Shown here in pieces: positions 40,050 to 53,401 of a DNA stretch of 64,000 bases. The position numbers and the translations under genes are program-made. How positions within the stretch are numbered: the stretch's first letter is position 1; each line of letters begins with the position of its first letter. This stretch comes from Gilliamella apicola. Lineage in GTDB: Bacteria > Pseudomonadota > Gammaproteobacteria > Enterobacterales > Orbaceae. The notes below the pieces were generated by a model. The model did no database searches. It had not been told where the DNA came from and saw only the letters and a list, made by a program, of their open reading frames with translations. The stretch is taken from positions 1,984,001 through 2,048,000 of the forward strand of contig NZ_CP007445.1 in the NCBI RefSeq assembly GCF_000599985.1, written 5' to 3'.

Positions 40050-40141
40050 CCCCTTTAGTTCCGATAGATTATTAGTAATAATAAGTGATATTTATTTTAA
40101 AATATCTCAAATCAAACTACACTAGAAAAAATGTAATAAAA

Positions 40142-41608
40142 TTACACCCCAGCTCGATAATTAGGCGGCTCTTTAGTAATTAAAACATCATGTACATGGC
40201 TTTCTTTCATACCTGCGCCAGTGATGCGATAGAATTTCGATTTAGTGCGTAATTCATCAATAGTTGCACAACCGGTTAATCCCATGCAAGAACGCAATCC
40301 GCCCATTTGTTGGTGGATGATTTCTTTTAATAAACCTTTATAAGCAATACGCCCCTCAATACCTTCTGGTACGAGTTTATCAGCGGCGTTATCTGTTTGG
40401 AAATAACGATCGGACGATCCTTTCGCCATTGCACCAAGTGAGCCCATACCACGATAAGATTTATAAGCTCGACCCTGGAACAATTCAATTTCGCCAGGAG
40501 CTTCTTCTGTACCAGCAAACATAGATCCAACCATAACACAGGCAGCGCCAGCGGCAATAGCTTTGGCAATATCACCAGAAAAACGAATGCCACCATCGGC
40601 AATAACTGGAATATTATATTTTTGAGCCATCTCAACTGCATCCATAATCGCGCTAATTTGCGGTACACCCACACCAGTAACGATACGAGTGGTACAAATT
40701 GAACCAGGACCTATTCCCACTTTAACGGCATTAACGCCAGCATCAATGAGTGCTTTAGCCCCTTCTGCTGTTGCGACATTACCTCCGATAATTTGTAAAT
40801 CAGGATAAGCTTTTCGCGCTTGGCGAATACGCTCTAACACACCCTCAGAGTGTCCATGCGATGAATCAATTAATAACACATCAACGCCAGCTTCAACTAA
40901 TGCAGCAATACGTTCTTCATTTCCTTCCCCCGCACCGACTGCGGCACCCACACGCAAGCGCCCTTTTTCATCTTTACATGCATTAGGTTTTTGTTCAGCT
41001 TTATTATAATCTTTGACGGTGATCATACCTTTAAGATGAAATTTCGCATCAACAACTAACACTTTTTCGACGCGATGTTCATGCATTTTTTTTAAAACAA
41101 TTTCACGCTGTTCGCCTTCTTTTACCGTAACTAAACGTTCTTTCGGCGTCATTACCGCAGTAACGGGCAGTGATAAATCAGTTGCAAATCGAACATCTCG
41201 TGCAGTTATAATACCCACTAATTCTTGTGACTCAGTCACAACTGGAAAACCAGCAAATCCATATTCTTTCGCTAAATCGGTCACTTCTTTGATAGTAGCT
41301 GTCGGTAAAACAGTTACCGGATCTTGTACAATCCCGCTTTCATGTTTTTTAACTCGTCTTACATGATTAGCTTGATTTTCAATCGACATATTTTTATGGA
41401 TAAAACCTATGCCGCCTTCTTGCGCGAGTGCAATGGCTAAATCAGATTCAGTAACAGTATCCATTGCTGCTGAAAGCATTGGAATATTTAATTTAATGGT
41501 TTGGGTAAGTTGCGTACTGATATCAGCGGTATTGGGTAAAACAGTGGAATGGGCTGGGACTAATAACACGTCATCAAACGTGAGGGCTTCTTTTACTATA
41601 CGAGACAT
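40142..41608 (-). CDS. guaB: Inosine-5'-monophosphate dehydrogenase
   Basis: NAD-dependent oxidation of IMP to XMP, the committed step to GMP. From ATG 41608 the protein is 488 residues, as in E. coli; five upstream codons are open but unlikely. Domains: N-terminal barrel ([20 protein letters not shown]), two CBS domains near 95-200, the catalytic loop [18 protein letters not shown] with its Cys, [19 protein letters not shown] and flap [10 protein letters not shown]. guaA does not follow; the downstream side is an AT-rich gap. Confidence 0.97.
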   Translation of the reverse strand: MSRIVKEALTFDDVLLVPAHSTVLPNTADISTQLTQTIKLNIPMLSAAMDTVTESDLAIALAQEGGIGFIHKNMSIENQANHVRRVKKHESGIVQDPVTVLPTATIKEVTDLAKEYGFAGFPVVTESQELVGIITARDVRFATDLSLPVTAVMTPKERLVTVKEGEQREIVLKKMHEHRVEKVLVVDAKFHLKGMITVKDYNKAEQKPNACKDEKGRLRVGAAVGAGEGNEERIAALVEAGVDVLLIDSSHGHSEGVLERIRQARKAYPDLQIIGGNVATAEGAKALIDAGVNAVKVGIGPGSICTTRIVTGVGVPQISAIMDAVEMAQKYNIPVIADGGIRFSGDIAKAIAAGAACVMVGSMFAGTEEAPGEIELFQGRAYKSYRGMGSLGAMAKGSSDRYFQTDNAADKLVPEGIEGRIAYKGLLKEIIHQQMGGLRSCMGLTGCATIDELRTKSKFYRITGAGMKESHVHDVLITKEPPNYRAGV

Positions 41609-41702
41609 GACAATATTCACCATTGAGTTGAGTTGTTGATAAAATATTGCCGATGCATTCTACTCACTTTTGCGCAAAAAGACCAGCGGTATTTAAGAAA
41701 AA

Positions 41703-41730
41703 TTCCTTAGCAGAATTATCCACTAAGGAA
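41703..41730 (-). terminator. gntT terminator
   Basis: 8-bp stem TTCCTTAG / CTAAGGAA with a 12-nt loop; read on the minus strand it is followed by TTTTTC. About 20 nt past the gntT stop. Confidence 0.75.
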
Positions 41731-41749
41731 AAAATAAAAATGCGGTAAA

Positions 41750-43072
41750 TTAGATAAATATATTGATCGCTAAACAACCCACCAATCCACACACCGAAAT
41801 GACAGTTTCTAACAATGACCACGACTTCATGGTTTCGGTAATGCTAAGGTTAAAATATTCTTTGAATAACCAAAATCCAGGATCATTAACATGAGAAAAC
41901 ACCACGCTACCTGCTCCAGTCGCAATTACCATTAATTCCGGACTTACTCCTGTAGAAGCGATTAATGGAAATACAATGCCACCAGCTGTTAATGCCGCAA
42001 CCGTTGCCGAACCGAGAGCTAATCGCAATAATCCAGCAATTAACCAAGCCATAATAAGAGGCGATATATTGGAGGCATGCATCATCTCTTCAATATAGAC
42101 TTTAACGCCACTATCAACTAAAACTTGTTTAAAGGCGCCGCCACCACCAATAATTAATAACATCATGGCGATGATTTTAATTGAATCCGCTAAAGTCGTA
42201 TTAATTTGAGCCATTGAACGACCACGGAAAATCCCAAAAGTGAACACCGCAACAATAACTGAAATCAATGTCGCGATTATTGGATCACCAAAAAATTCAA
42301 CATAAGGCAGAATCAAATGCCCTTTTGGTAATGTCATTTCACATACCGCTCGAATTGACATGAGTACAACAGGAATTAAAGCAGTAAATACGCTGACAAC
42401 AAAGCTTGGCATCTGTTCATCAGAAAATTGTTTTGAATTGTACAATCCGTCTTCAATAGGATGATTAATGGCTCGTATAAAAGGCATTTTGGCAAGTACT
42501 GGACCAGCTAAGATCACAGTCGGAATACCTATGATGGTACCGTAAAGTAAAGTGCGTCCCATATCGGCTTTAAATATTTCAGCGATAGCGGTTGGTCCTG
42601 GGTGAGGAGGTAAAAAACCATGAGTAACAGATAAAGCGGCCGCCATAGGAATACCAATATATAATGGAGATATACGAAGCGTTGCTGCTATGGTTAATAC
42701 GAGCGGTAACAATAAAACAAAACCTACCTCATAAAATAAGGCAAAACCAACAATAAAACCTGTAAGGGTCACTGCCCATTGTATTTTTTTATCGCCAAAA
42801 GTATTAATTAACGTTGTTGCAATGCGCTGTGCGCCACCACAATCTGCTAATAGTTTGCCTAGCATGGCACCAAAACCCATAATTAATGCTAAGCTACCTA
42901 GTGTTCCTCCTACTCCATTTTTTATGGATTGAACCACTACCATTACGGGCATACCTTCCATTATGCCAACACTTAAAGCAACAAGAATCAAGGCAATAAA
43001 ACCATTGACGCGTAACGGCAACATTAAGACAAGTAATAAAGCTACGCCTATAACTATAATGAGTAATGGCAT
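41750..43072 (-). CDS. gntT: High-affinity gluconate:H+ symporter
   Basis: GntP-family inner-membrane permease with about 12-14 helices, 440 residues. Extremely like E. coli GntT throughout: GVGGTLGSLALIMGFGAMLG, LADCGGAQRIATTLI, LFYEVGFVLLLPLV, AALSVTHGFLPPHPGPTAIA, MMLLIIGGGGAFKQVLVDSG, FSHVNDPGFWLFKEYFNL. Its promoter region shows a CRP site, TATAAT and a GntR operator (see those entries). No gluconate kinase or gntR gene is in the window. Confidence 0.96.
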   Translation of the reverse strand: MPLLIIVIGVALLLVLMLPLRVNGFIALILVALSVGIMEGMPVMVVVQSIKNGVGGTLGSLALIMGFGAMLGKLLADCGGAQRIATTLINTFGDKKIQWAVTLTGFIVGFALFYEVGFVLLLPLVLTIAATLRISPLYIGIPMAAALSVTHGFLPPHPGPTAIAEIFKADMGRTLLYGTIIGIPTVILAGPVLAKMPFIRAINHPIEDGLYNSKQFSDEQMPSFVVSVFTALIPVVLMSIRAVCEMTLPKGHLILPYVEFFGDPIIATLISVIVAVFTFGIFRGRSMAQINTTLADSIKIIAMMLLIIGGGGAFKQVLVDSGVKVYIEEMMHASNISPLIMAWLIAGLLRLALGSATVAALTAGGIVFPLIASTGVSPELMVIATGAGSVVFSHVNDPGFWLFKEYFNLSITETMKSWSLLETVISVCGLVGCLAINIFI

Positions 43073-43098
43073 GAATATTCCCTCTAGAATAATTTAAC

Positions 43099-43114
43099 AT
43101 GTTATCGGTAACAT
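43099..43114 (-). promoter_or_regulatory. GntR operator at gntT
   Basis: ATGTTATCGGTAACAT is the palindromic GntR-type operator (ATGTTA-N4-TAACAT). It lies 27 nt before the gntT ATG and overlaps the start site expected from the TATAAT at 43125-43120, so repressor binding would block initiation. Confidence 0.88.
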
Positions 43115-43160
43115 TTGGAATTATAGAGGAAAATAAAAAAAATAATGGAAAAAATGTCTA

Positions 43161-43182
43161 AAATGAGAATTTGATCACATTT
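43161..43182 (-). promoter_or_regulatory. CRP site upstream of gntT
   Basis: TGAGA-N6-TCACA flanked by AAA and TTT, nine of ten core bases of the CRP consensus. The centre at 43171.5 is about 59 bases upstream of the start site predicted from TATAAT at 43125-43120, a class I activator position. Confidence 0.75.
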
Positions 43183-43892
43183 TACAAATTTGAGGTTTTT
43201 TGGGCTGTCAAAATGTAATTAACATCAATGTTTGATCCCAACTTAAATTCATTTTTAAGTATGTGGTATTCCATGCCTATGATATCTTCAACATCCAATT
43301 TTGCTTGTTCTACCCAATTCATTAATTCTGATGGACGAATGAATCGATTAAAATCATGAGTCCCTTTTGGTACTAATCGAGCAATATATTCTGCGCCATA
43401 AATCAGCAATAATTTAGCTTTATGATTCCGATTTATAGTAGATAAAAAGAGTTTACCATTCGGTTTAAGTAGCGTTGCACAAGCTTGAATAATCGAAAAT
43501 GGATCGGGTACGTGTTCTAATAATTCCATACAGGTAATTACATCATAGCAAGCCGGATGTTCTTTAGCATGATCTTCAACGGTTTGCTTTTGGTAATTAA
43601 TAATTAAGTTACTTTCTTTTGCATGAAGCAGGGCAACTGCCAGTGATTCATCAGCCAGATCAATCGCTGTAACATCTGCACCAAATTTTGCAAGACTTTC
43701 TGATAGAATGCCTCCCCCACAGCCGACATCTAACACTCGTTTATTTTCTAAACACCCAATTTGTTGTTTAATATAATCCACACGTAGAGGATTGATAATA
43801 TGGAGAGGTCTGCATTTACCATTTGGATCCCACCATTGAGCTGCTAACTGAGAAAATTTACTTATTTCATTGTAATCAATATTTTGTGTCAT
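43182..43892 (-). CDS. ubiG: Ubiquinone biosynthesis O-methyltransferase
   Basis: SAM-dependent enzyme for both O-methylations of ubiquinone synthesis. 236 residues: NEISKFSQLAAQWWDPNGKC, RPLHIINPLRVDYI, motif I VLDVGCGGGILSESLAK, TCMELLEHVPDP, LFLSTINRNHKAKL, and GTHDFNRFIRPSEL. Divergent from the NSS transporter; its stop abuts the gntT CRP site. Confidence 0.96.
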   Translation of the reverse strand: MTQNIDYNEISKFSQLAAQWWDPNGKCRPLHIINPLRVDYIKQQIGCLENKRVLDVGCGGGILSESLAKFGADVTAIDLADESLAVALLHAKESNLIINYQKQTVEDHAKEHPACYDVITCMELLEHVPDPFSIIQACATLLKPNGKLFLSTINRNHKAKLLLIYGAEYIARLVPKGTHDFNRFIRPSELMNWVEQAKLDVEDIIGMEYHILKNEFKLGSNIDVNYILTAQKTSNL

Positions 43893-44227
43893 GGGATCTC
43901 GTATACCAAAAATTCAATTAAATAGACTCTATTTTATGTCATGATCAGTATGAATTAAAGAATAAAATAGACTGCATTCTCAATAAAATATTAGTGAATA
44001 ATCAGTATGGCTAAAGTAAAACTTATAAATAGTCAATACTATAATTATTTATTAAAGCAAATAATTCTAATTTTAAAATAAATAGTTATATTAAAATTTA
44101 TAATGAATTCTTGTTTCCCCTTGTATTTCATGGCATGATTTGCAGTTTTATGCTTCTAATAAAGTAATGGTTAGACATTAATTAAAGCTACAATTAAATA
44201 ATTATTTTGAGGGCAAGGTAAAAATTC
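43893..44227. other. ubiG/NSS divergent gap
   Basis: 335 AT-rich bases. A perfect 10-bp inverted repeat TCTATTTTAT / ATAAAATAGA (43928-43937 and 43962-43971) with a 24-nt spacer lies near the ubiG side. Otherwise only promoter-like AT DNA is seen. Confidence 0.4.
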
Positions 44228-45589
44228 ATGAGTACAGGTACTATGAAAAAAAGTCACTCTCAGTGGAGTTCACGCATGGGATTCATGCTTGCTGCGGCTG
44301 GTTCTGCTGTTGGGTTAGGAAACATCTGGAAGTTTCCATATATGGCGGGTGAAATGGGCGGTTCAGCCTTTGTATTGACCTATTTACTGTTTATGTTTTT
44401 AATTGGCTTACCAATTTTGGTTTTAGAATGGTTAATTGGTCGTCGTGGCCAAAAAAACCCAATTCACACAATGGAAGATGTTGCAGTTTCAGAAGGTCGA
44501 TCTAAATTATGGAAATGGGTGGGTATTATTGGTGTACTCGGCTCATTTTTAATTCTCTCATTTTATAGTGTTATTGGTGGCTGGGCAACAGACTATATCT
44601 TTTTAGCAATTAAAGGGACTTTTAATGGTGTTGATGGTGCGGGCACTGGTCAAATCTTTAGTAATTTTCTTGGCAACGTTAACAGCTTATTAATATGGCA
44701 TACCGTTTTTATGGCGGCTAATACCCTTATTGTTGCTTTGGGCGTTGGCGCTGGTTTAGAGCGTTCATGTAAGGTCATGATGCCAGGCTTAGGCATATTG
44801 CTATTGGTATTAGTTGGTTATGCCGCTTATGTGAGTGGTCCATCTTTTGGCGAAGCATTTAACTTCTTGTTTACTCCAAATTTATCAGCACTAAATGGCA
44901 CCGCAATTTTAGCAGCTCTAGGTCATGCCTTTTTTAGCTTATCATTAGGTATGGGTATAATGATGGCGTATGGTTCCTACCTTGGTAAAGATGTAAATTT
45001 ACTATCAACTGCACGTACTGTGGTGATTTTAGATGTAATAGTAGCAATGTTATCTGGTATGGCGATATTCCCACTTGTATTTGCCAACGGTTTAGAAGCA
45101 GGTTCGGGTCCTGGGCTTATTTTTGTTACACTTCCAATTGCCTTTGGTAATATGGCTGGAGGAACTATTTTAGGTTGCTTATTCTTTATTTTCTTAACTT
45201 TTGCAGCATTAACTTCTTCAATTTCATTACTTGAACCTACAGTTGAACTCTTAGAAGAAAAAACCCATATGGGACGTAAAACTGCAACAGTGGTAAGTAG
45301 TATTCTCATCTGGGCATTAGGTATTGCTTGTATTTTGTCATTTAATGAATGGTCAGACGTAAAATTATTTGATAAAAATATTTTTGATTTACTGGATTAT
45401 TTAACAAGCAAAATCATGTTACCTGTTACTGGCTTAGGCACGGTAGTGTTTGGGGCATGGATGATGAATCAAAAACGTATTCGTGAAGAGTTAAACTTAA
45501 ATGAATTTTGGTTCAGTATTTGGACTGTATTATCTCGATTTATTGTTCCAATTGCAGTTATCTTAATTTTGATTTATGGATTTATCTAA
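44228..45589 (+). CDS. Sodium-dependent transporter, NSS/SNF family
   Basis: Na+-coupled amino-acid symporter of the LeuT fold, 453 residues and about 11 helices. The family signature is at the N-terminus: QWSSRMGFMLAAAGSAVGLG then NIWKFPYMAGEMGGSAFVL, with ILVLEWLIGRRGQKNP, FFSLSLGMGIMMAYGSYL (Na+ site helix 6) and LTFAALTSSISLLEPTVEL (helix 8). It resembles the tryptophan/unknown-substrate YocR-type branch; substrate cannot be assigned. GAGGGCAAGG upstream of the ATG. Confidence 0.92.
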   Translation: MSTGTMKKSHSQWSSRMGFMLAAAGSAVGLGNIWKFPYMAGEMGGSAFVLTYLLFMFLIGLPILVLEWLIGRRGQKNPIHTMEDVAVSEGRSKLWKWVGIIGVLGSFLILSFYSVIGGWATDYIFLAIKGTFNGVDGAGTGQIFSNFLGNVNSLLIWHTVFMAANTLIVALGVGAGLERSCKVMMPGLGILLLVLVGYAAYVSGPSFGEAFNFLFTPNLSALNGTAILAALGHAFFSLSLGMGIMMAYGSYLGKDVNLLSTARTVVILDVIVAMLSGMAIFPLVFANGLEAGSGPGLIFVTLPIAFGNMAGGTILGCLFFIFLTFAALTSSISLLEPTVELLEEKTHMGRKTATVVSSILIWALGIACILSFNEWSDVKLFDKNIFDLLDYLTSKIMLPVTGLGTVVFGAWMMNQKRIREELNLNEFWFSIWTVLSRFIVPIAVILILIYGFI

Positions 45590-45621
45590 ATAATATCAAA
45601 AACATATAATACCCATATTCT

Positions 45622-45650
45622 AAGCCTTGATATCCATCAAGGCTTTTTTT
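45622..45650 (+). terminator. NSS transporter terminator
   Basis: AAGCCTTGA / TCAAGGCTT 9-bp stem, 6-nt loop, run of seven T. Confidence 0.92.
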
Positions 45651-45704
45651 GTACCTTCTTTAACAAAAAACAGGCAAACAAATAATAAATTTTACAAACT
45701 TGTA

Positions 45705-45732
45705 TTGAAATCCTATTTTTTATTCCCATATA
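45705..45732 (+). promoter_or_regulatory. sigma32 heat-shock promoter of htpG
   Basis: TTGAAA-N14-CCCATATA, matching the RpoH consensus at both boxes (CCCATNTA is exact). It lies about 165 nt upstream of the htpG ATG with no gene between. Confidence 0.8.
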
Positions 45733-45896
45733 GCAATACAACAATAAATCAAACCATTATATTAATATTATTCAGTAAATATTAACGACTAAAGCTACAT
45801 AATATATTGACAAAATTCATACAAGTTTGTCGATAATAAAGTCATGTAGTTGATAACGTTAATTGAAATAACTAAATATAGTAGAGGAACTAGTCA

Positions 45897-47774
45897 ATGA
45901 GTAAGCAAGGCACTGAAACTCGTGGATTTCAATCTGAAGTTAAACAAATTCTACATTTAATGATCCATTCTTTATATTCCAATAAAGAGATCTTTTTAAG
46001 AGAGCTAATTTCCAATGCATCTGATGCAGCCGATAAACTTCGTTTCAAAGCATTAGAAAACCCAGATTTATATGCCGGTGATGGTGAACTTGGTGTGCGC
46101 ATTTGGGTAAACAAAGAAGCAGGTACCCTATCGATTTCTGATAATGGTATTGGTATGACGCGTGATGAAGTTATAGAAAATTTAGGAACCATTGCAAAAT
46201 CAGGCACCAAAGCATTTTTAGAGTCAATTGGAAGCGATCAAGCTAAAGATAGCCAATTAATTGGTCAATTCGGGGTTGGTTTTTACTCTGCCTTTATTGT
46301 TGCCGACAAAGTTACAGTTAGAACACGTGCAGCGACTGCTAAAGCCGACCAAGCCGTCATGTGGGAATCAGCTGGTGAAGGTGAATATACTATTTCTGAT
46401 GATAATAAAGAAACTCGCGGTACAGAAATCACCTTACATTTAAAAGAAGATGAAAAAGAGTTTTTAGACGATTGGCGTCTACGCTCAATTATCAGCAAAT
46501 ACTCTGACCACATTTCATTACCTGTTGAAGTGCAAACCACTGACGAAGAAAGTAAAGAAGTCAAATGGGAAAAAGTTAATAAAGCTCAAGCACTTTGGAC
46601 ACGTAGCAAATCAGATATAACTGATGAAGAGTATAAAGAATTTTATAAACACCTATCACATGATTATGCTGATCCATTAAGTTGGAGTCATAACCGAGTT
46701 GAGGGTAAACAAGAGTACACAAGTTTACTGTATATCCCAGCCAAAGCACCATGGGATATGTGGAATCGCGATAATAAACACGGATTAAAATTATATGTTC
46801 AACGTGTATTTATTATGGATGATGCGGAACAATTCATGCCAAACTATTTACGTTTTGTGAAAGGTTTAATTGATTCAAATGATCTTCCATTAAATGTATC
46901 GCGTGAAATTCTACAAGATAATAAAATCACCCAAAGTTTACGTAATGCATGTACAAAACGCGTACTGCAAATGCTTGAAAAATTAGCTAAAGACGACAAA
47001 GAACAATATCAACAGTTCTGGGGCGAATTTGGTTTAGTATTAAAAGAAGGTACAGGTGAAGACTTTGCTAACCGTGATGCGATAGCTAAATTATTACGTT
47101 TTGCTTCAACCCACACTGATAGTGATGCTCAAACAGTATCGTTAGAAGATTACATCAGTCGTATGCAAGACGGTCAAGAAAAGATTTACTACATTACAGC
47201 GGACAGCTATGGAGCGGCAAATTACAGTCCTCACCTAGAGTTATTCCGTAAAAAAGGTATCGAGGTATTGTTATTATCCGATCGTATTGATGAATGGATG
47301 ATGAGTAACTTAACTGAATTTGATGGCAAACAATTCCAATCAGTAAGTAAATCTGACGAATCTATTGAAAAACTGGCTGATCAAGATAGTGAAGAACAAA
47401 AACAAGTTGAAAAAGAACTTGAGCCATTTATTGAAAGAGTAAAAACAGTATTAGGTGATAAAGTTAAAGAAGTTAAAATAACCCATCGTTTAACTAACAC
47501 ACCTGCCGTTGTCACAACTGCTGCTGACGAAATGAGCACACAGATGGCCAAATTGTTTGCTGCTGCTGGACAAAAAGCACCTGAAATCAAATATACGTTT
47601 GAAATCAATCCAGATCATAAACTTGTGAAACGTATAGCGGACACCCAAGATGAAAGTGCGTTCACTGATTGGGTTGAGTTATTACTTGATCAAGCATTAC
47701 TTGCTGAAAAAGGTTCACTAAGTGATCCAAGTAAATTTATTCAAACTATGAATAAATTATTAGCACAAGAATAG
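45897..47774 (+). CDS. htpG: Chaperone protein HtpG (Hsp90)
   Basis: Cytosolic ATP-dependent Hsp90 chaperone, 625 residues. N-terminal GHKL ATPase: [24 protein letters not shown] region, [37 protein letters not shown] and [15 protein letters not shown]. Middle domain has [14 protein letters not shown]; the C-terminal dimerisation domain follows. AGAGGA sits 9 nt before the ATG. Preceded by a sigma32 promoter and followed by a strong terminator. Confidence 0.98.
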   Translation: MSKQGTETRGFQSEVKQILHLMIHSLYSNKEIFLRELISNASDAADKLRFKALENPDLYAGDGELGVRIWVNKEAGTLSISDNGIGMTRDEVIENLGTIAKSGTKAFLESIGSDQAKDSQLIGQFGVGFYSAFIVADKVTVRTRAATAKADQAVMWESAGEGEYTISDDNKETRGTEITLHLKEDEKEFLDDWRLRSIISKYSDHISLPVEVQTTDEESKEVKWEKVNKAQALWTRSKSDITDEEYKEFYKHLSHDYADPLSWSHNRVEGKQEYTSLLYIPAKAPWDMWNRDNKHGLKLYVQRVFIMDDAEQFMPNYLRFVKGLIDSNDLPLNVSREILQDNKITQSLRNACTKRVLQMLEKLAKDDKEQYQQFWGEFGLVLKEGTGEDFANRDAIAKLLRFASTHTDSDAQTVSLEDYISRMQDGQEKIYYITADSYGAANYSPHLELFRKKGIEVLLLSDRIDEWMMSNLTEFDGKQFQSVSKSDESIEKLADQDSEEQKQVEKELEPFIERVKTVLGDKVKEVKITHRLTNTPAVVTTAADEMSTQMAKLFAAAGQKAPEIKYTFEINPDHKLVKRIADTQDESAFTDWVELLLDQALLAEKGSLSDPSKFIQTMNKLLAQE

Positions 47775-47791
47775 ATAATATCTAAAATACA

Positions 47792-47825
47792 GCCCCGATA
47801 GAATTAATTTAATCGGGGCCTTTTT
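47792..47825 (+). terminator. htpG terminator
   Basis: GCCCCGAT / ATCGGGGC 8-bp GC-rich stem, 12-nt loop, then CTTTTT. Confidence 0.9.
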
Positions 47826-47897
47826 ATAGGTGATTTTCTATTTTTTCTGTTCAAGTATTGATAATAAAATAATTTATTAGCAACTAGATTCTGATAA

Positions 47898-47919
47898 AAA
47901 TTTGATGTTAATCACACTT
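47898..47919 (+). promoter_or_regulatory. CRP site upstream of bglG-type gene
   Basis: TTTGA-N6-TCACA, nine of ten core CRP positions, about 83 nt upstream of the antiterminator ATG. Fits catabolite control of a beta-glucoside regulator. Confidence 0.6.
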
Positions 47920-47963
47920 TTTTATTTTTCTGCTTTTCATTTTTATTTTGCAATTCATAATAA

Positions 47964-48831
<868 letters not shown>

Positions 48832-48833
<2 letters not shown>

Positions 48834-48853
48834 ATGTGAGTTATATCACAATT
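48832..48853 (+). promoter_or_regulatory. Perfect CRP site for the PTS operon
   Basis: TGTGA-N6-TCACA with AAA and TTT flanks, a full match to the CRP core. It begins at the bglG stop codon. A TATGCT at 48896-48901 gives a predicted start near 48908, placing the CRP centre about 65 bases upstream. This implies the PTS genes have their own CRP-driven promoter beyond bglG. Confidence 0.82.
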
Positions 48854-48922
48854 TATTAATCACAGATTGAGAAGTCATACCATGTCATAAAAAATTATGC
48901 TAACCTAAATATCTCATTTACT

Positions 48923-48966
48923 GGATTGTCATTGCATAGCATATTATTGCTATGCAAGCAAAACCT
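48923..48966 (+). promoter_or_regulatory. RAT (ribonucleic antiterminator) for BglG-type protein
   Basis: GGATTGT...GCAAGCAAAACCT gives both conserved ends of a BglG-family RAT. Between them is a perfect 10-bp stem TTGCATAGCA / TGCTATGCAA with a 6-nt loop, much longer than the few base pairs in the classic bgl RAT. Its last bases (AAACCT) are also the 5' arm of the following terminator, so the two structures exclude each other. Confidence 0.88.
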
Positions 48967-49002
48967 AGCTCTCTTAATAATAAGGGAACTAGGTTTTTTT
49001 TT
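48961..49002 (+). terminator. Attenuator terminator controlled by the RAT
   Basis: AAACCTAG / CTAGGTTT outer stem, CTTA / TAAG inner pairing and nine T in a row. Overlaps the RAT by six bases; 36 nt before the PTS gene start. Confidence 0.9.
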
Positions 49003-49034
49003 GCGCAATTTAAGCGTTAAACAAATAAGGATAA

Positions 49035-52338
<3,304 letters not shown>

Positions 52339-52345
52339 TGATAAT

Positions 52346-52375
52346 GCAGGTAAGGAATTATTTATCCTTACCTGC
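52346..52375 (+). terminator. Hairpin between glucosidase and phosphatase genes
   Basis: 11-bp perfect stem GCAGGTAAGGA / TCCTTACCTGC with an 8-nt loop, 7 nt after the stop. No T-run, so partial termination or mRNA processing/stabilisation is more likely than full stop. Confidence 0.55.
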
Positions 52376-52421
52376 TAATTGATTTAAGAGACCAATAATT
52401 TAATGCCATACGAGCCTAATT

Positions 52422-53249
52422 ATGAAAAATAAAACAATAAAAATAGCATTAACCACAGGACTACTAGTTCTAACAGCTTTTACAACTGGGTGCAGCAACC
52501 AATCAACTAAAGCGTCTGTGAATAACGAAAACACTAATAGTGAAGAAATTACCATCTATTTTGCTCGACACGGTAAAACTCTATTTAATACCTATGATTT
52601 AGTACAAGGTTGGGCTGATTCGCCATTAACCGATAAAGGTATTGAATTTGCGCGTTATTTAGGGGAAGGATTCAAAGATAAGCAAATCCAATTTGATGCC
52701 TACTACACCAGTGATGCTGGTCGTCAACGTGAAACGATGCAAGTACTATTACAACAAAAAGGCGTCCAAGATTACCAAATTCAAGAACTAAAAGGGCTAC
52801 GTGAAGTCTTTTATGGTGGGTTTGAAGGTGGCACCAATGCAAAAATGGTCTCTGCTTCAATGAAGTCACTTGGTTATAAATCAGTTGATAACTTCTATAA
52901 AAGCTATGTAGAAGGTCAAATTCCAGTGGCTGCACTTACGGATGCTATTGCGAAAAGTGATCCTAAACACGAAGCAGAAAACTTTGAACAAGTTAAAGAG
53001 CGTACACAAAATGCACTCAATACCATTATAAAAACAGCGCAAGAAAAACACCAAAAAAATATTCTAGCGATTTCATCAGGCATGTCAATGCAAGCCATGA
53101 TTTCAGATCTCACCGATGATCCAATTAAAAACAAACCATTATCCAATGCAACTGTCGTTAAAATCGTTTATCAAAATGGTAAATACAGTGTAGTTGAAAT
53201 TGGCAATATGGATTATGTGAATTTAGGTAAATTGTCATTGAATAAATAA
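52422..53249 (+). CDS. Histidine-phosphatase-family lipoprotein, second catalytic His missing
   Basis: Predicted periplasm-facing lipoprotein, 275 residues. Signal peptide ends FTTGC (Cys24), then a flexible Asn/Ser linker and a histidine-phosphatase domain: IYFARHGKTLFNTYD (phospho-His50), VQGWADSPLTDKGIEFARYL, YYTSDAGRQRETMQVL and LREVFYGGFEG. Where the family has a second catalytic His (SHG), this protein has AISSGMSMQAM, i.e. Ser. It may be inactive, slow, or a binding protein. It is a paralogue of the phosphatase at 54758, with which it flanks the porin gene. In the beta-glucoside locus, 83 nt after the glucosidase. Confidence 0.88.
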   Translation: MKNKTIKIALTTGLLVLTAFTTGCSNQSTKASVNNENTNSEEITIYFARHGKTLFNTYDLVQGWADSPLTDKGIEFARYLGEGFKDKQIQFDAYYTSDAGRQRETMQVLLQQKGVQDYQIQELKGLREVFYGGFEGGTNAKMVSASMKSLGYKSVDNFYKSYVEGQIPVAALTDAIAKSDPKHEAENFEQVKERTQNALNTIIKTAQEKHQKNILAISSGMSMQAMISDLTDDPIKNKPLSNATVVKIVYQNGKYSVVEIGNMDYVNLGKLSLNK

Positions 53250-53332
53250 GAAATAAGGATGGAGGAAACAATCACAAACAAAATAATAAAAGTGGAAATA
53301 TGGAACCGATACTGCTTGTGCAGACGAAGCCT

Positions 53333-53371
53333 AAATGTTTAGTAAAAGCCCATAAATACCAAACATTTTTT
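53333..53371 (+). terminator. Terminator before the porin gene
   Basis: AAATGTTT / AAACATTT stem extended by GTA / TAC with one mismatch, followed by a T-run. Lies between phosphatase and porin genes, so it would lower or separate porin expression. Confidence 0.65.
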
Positions 53372-53401
53372 AAATTAGGATAAACAGTTAGGAAAACAAC
53401 A

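Noticed and set aside
43928..43971. Inverted repeat TCTATTTTAT / ATAAAATAGA between ubiG and the NSS gene
   Set aside because: All A/T-rich arms with a 24-nt spacer; weak as hairpin or operator, so only mentioned in the gap entry.
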